From Bacilli bacterium (lineage in GTDB: Bacteria > Bacillota_I > Bacilli_A > RFN20 > CAG-826), in NCBI GenBank assembly GCA_024698065.1, contig JAILRR010000042.1, forward strand, positions 1-5,249: 5,249 bases of DNA, in the 5' to 3' direction. The notes beneath the pieces are model-generated. The model did not search any database. It was given only the letters and a program-made list of their open reading frames with translations, and was not told the DNA's origin. Every line of letters begins with the position of its first letter. The stretch's first letter is position 1. This document shows, piece after piece, positions 5,210 to 5,249 of this stretch. The position numbers and the translations under genes were made by a program.

Positions 5210-5249
5210 ATGAACAACAACATTGTCAATGAGATCACTGCCAAGCAGA
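5210..5249 (+). CDS. rplS: Probable 50S ribosomal protein L19, first 13 codons (partial)
   Basis: ATG 5210 follows a textbook SD AGGAGG (5195-5200) with 9 bases of spacing. Only MNNNIVNEITAKQ is visible before the window ends. This resembles the L19 N-terminus of Bacillota (a short start, then I-x-x-I-T-x-x-Q, as in Bacillus MQKLIEDITKEQ). L19 sits at the 30S-50S interface. Supporting context: rplS normally closes the rpsP-rimM-trmD operon, is missing after trmD here, and a structured leader precedes this start. Thirteen residues is thin evidence, so another gene is possible. Confidence 0.68.
   Translation, partial: MNNNIVNEITAKQ

Overview
The window reads as ordinary core chromosome of a Bacillota (Firmicutes-type) bacterium of moderate GC. 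Three things support this: the rpsP-khpA-rimM-trmD gene order, strong AGGAGG-type ribosome binding sites with sigma-A-like promoters, and class I dihydroorotase and CarB sequences of the Gram-positive kind. TGA serves as a stop (rimM, trmD) and TGG encodes Trp in pyrC, so the standard code is in use. The lineage cannot be fixed from this alone; a gut-type Bacilli/Erysipelotrichia relative is a guess.

Layout from right to left. At the far right a + strand gene begins at 5210; only 13 codons are visible, and they look like ribosomal protein L19 (rplS). It follows a roughly 130-base leader with a nested, multi-helix fold. Divergently on the - strand runs a four-gene operon: rpsP (S16), khpA (KH-domain RNA-binding protein), rimM (16S/30S maturation factor) and trmD (tRNA m1G37 methyltransferase). 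Its genes are spaced by 1-3 base overlaps, apart from one terminator-like hairpin between khpA and rimM. A clear intrinsic terminator overlaps the trmD stop codon. A second - strand operon then starts from its own promoter near 3036-3064: pyrC (dihydroorotase) and carB (carbamoyl-phosphate synthase large subunit, cut by the left window edge after 589 codons).

Functionally, the right part serves ribosome assembly and tRNA modification, and the left part serves de novo pyrimidine synthesis (carbamoyl phosphate formation and dihydroorotate ring closure). Most of the window is conserved housekeeping, and I see no mobile element, CRISPR array, tRNA or rRNA. The less ordinary points are regulatory or organisational. 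L19 is detached and inverted relative to the S16 operon, with the two -35 boxes back to back in an inverted repeat. Its leader can adopt alternative folds. A terminator-like hairpin carries the khpA stop in its loop and leads directly into an SD-less rimM start. carB follows pyrC without carA. A 15-base palindrome lies in the pyrC promoter, and the predicted pyrC-carB transcript begins with a hairpin.
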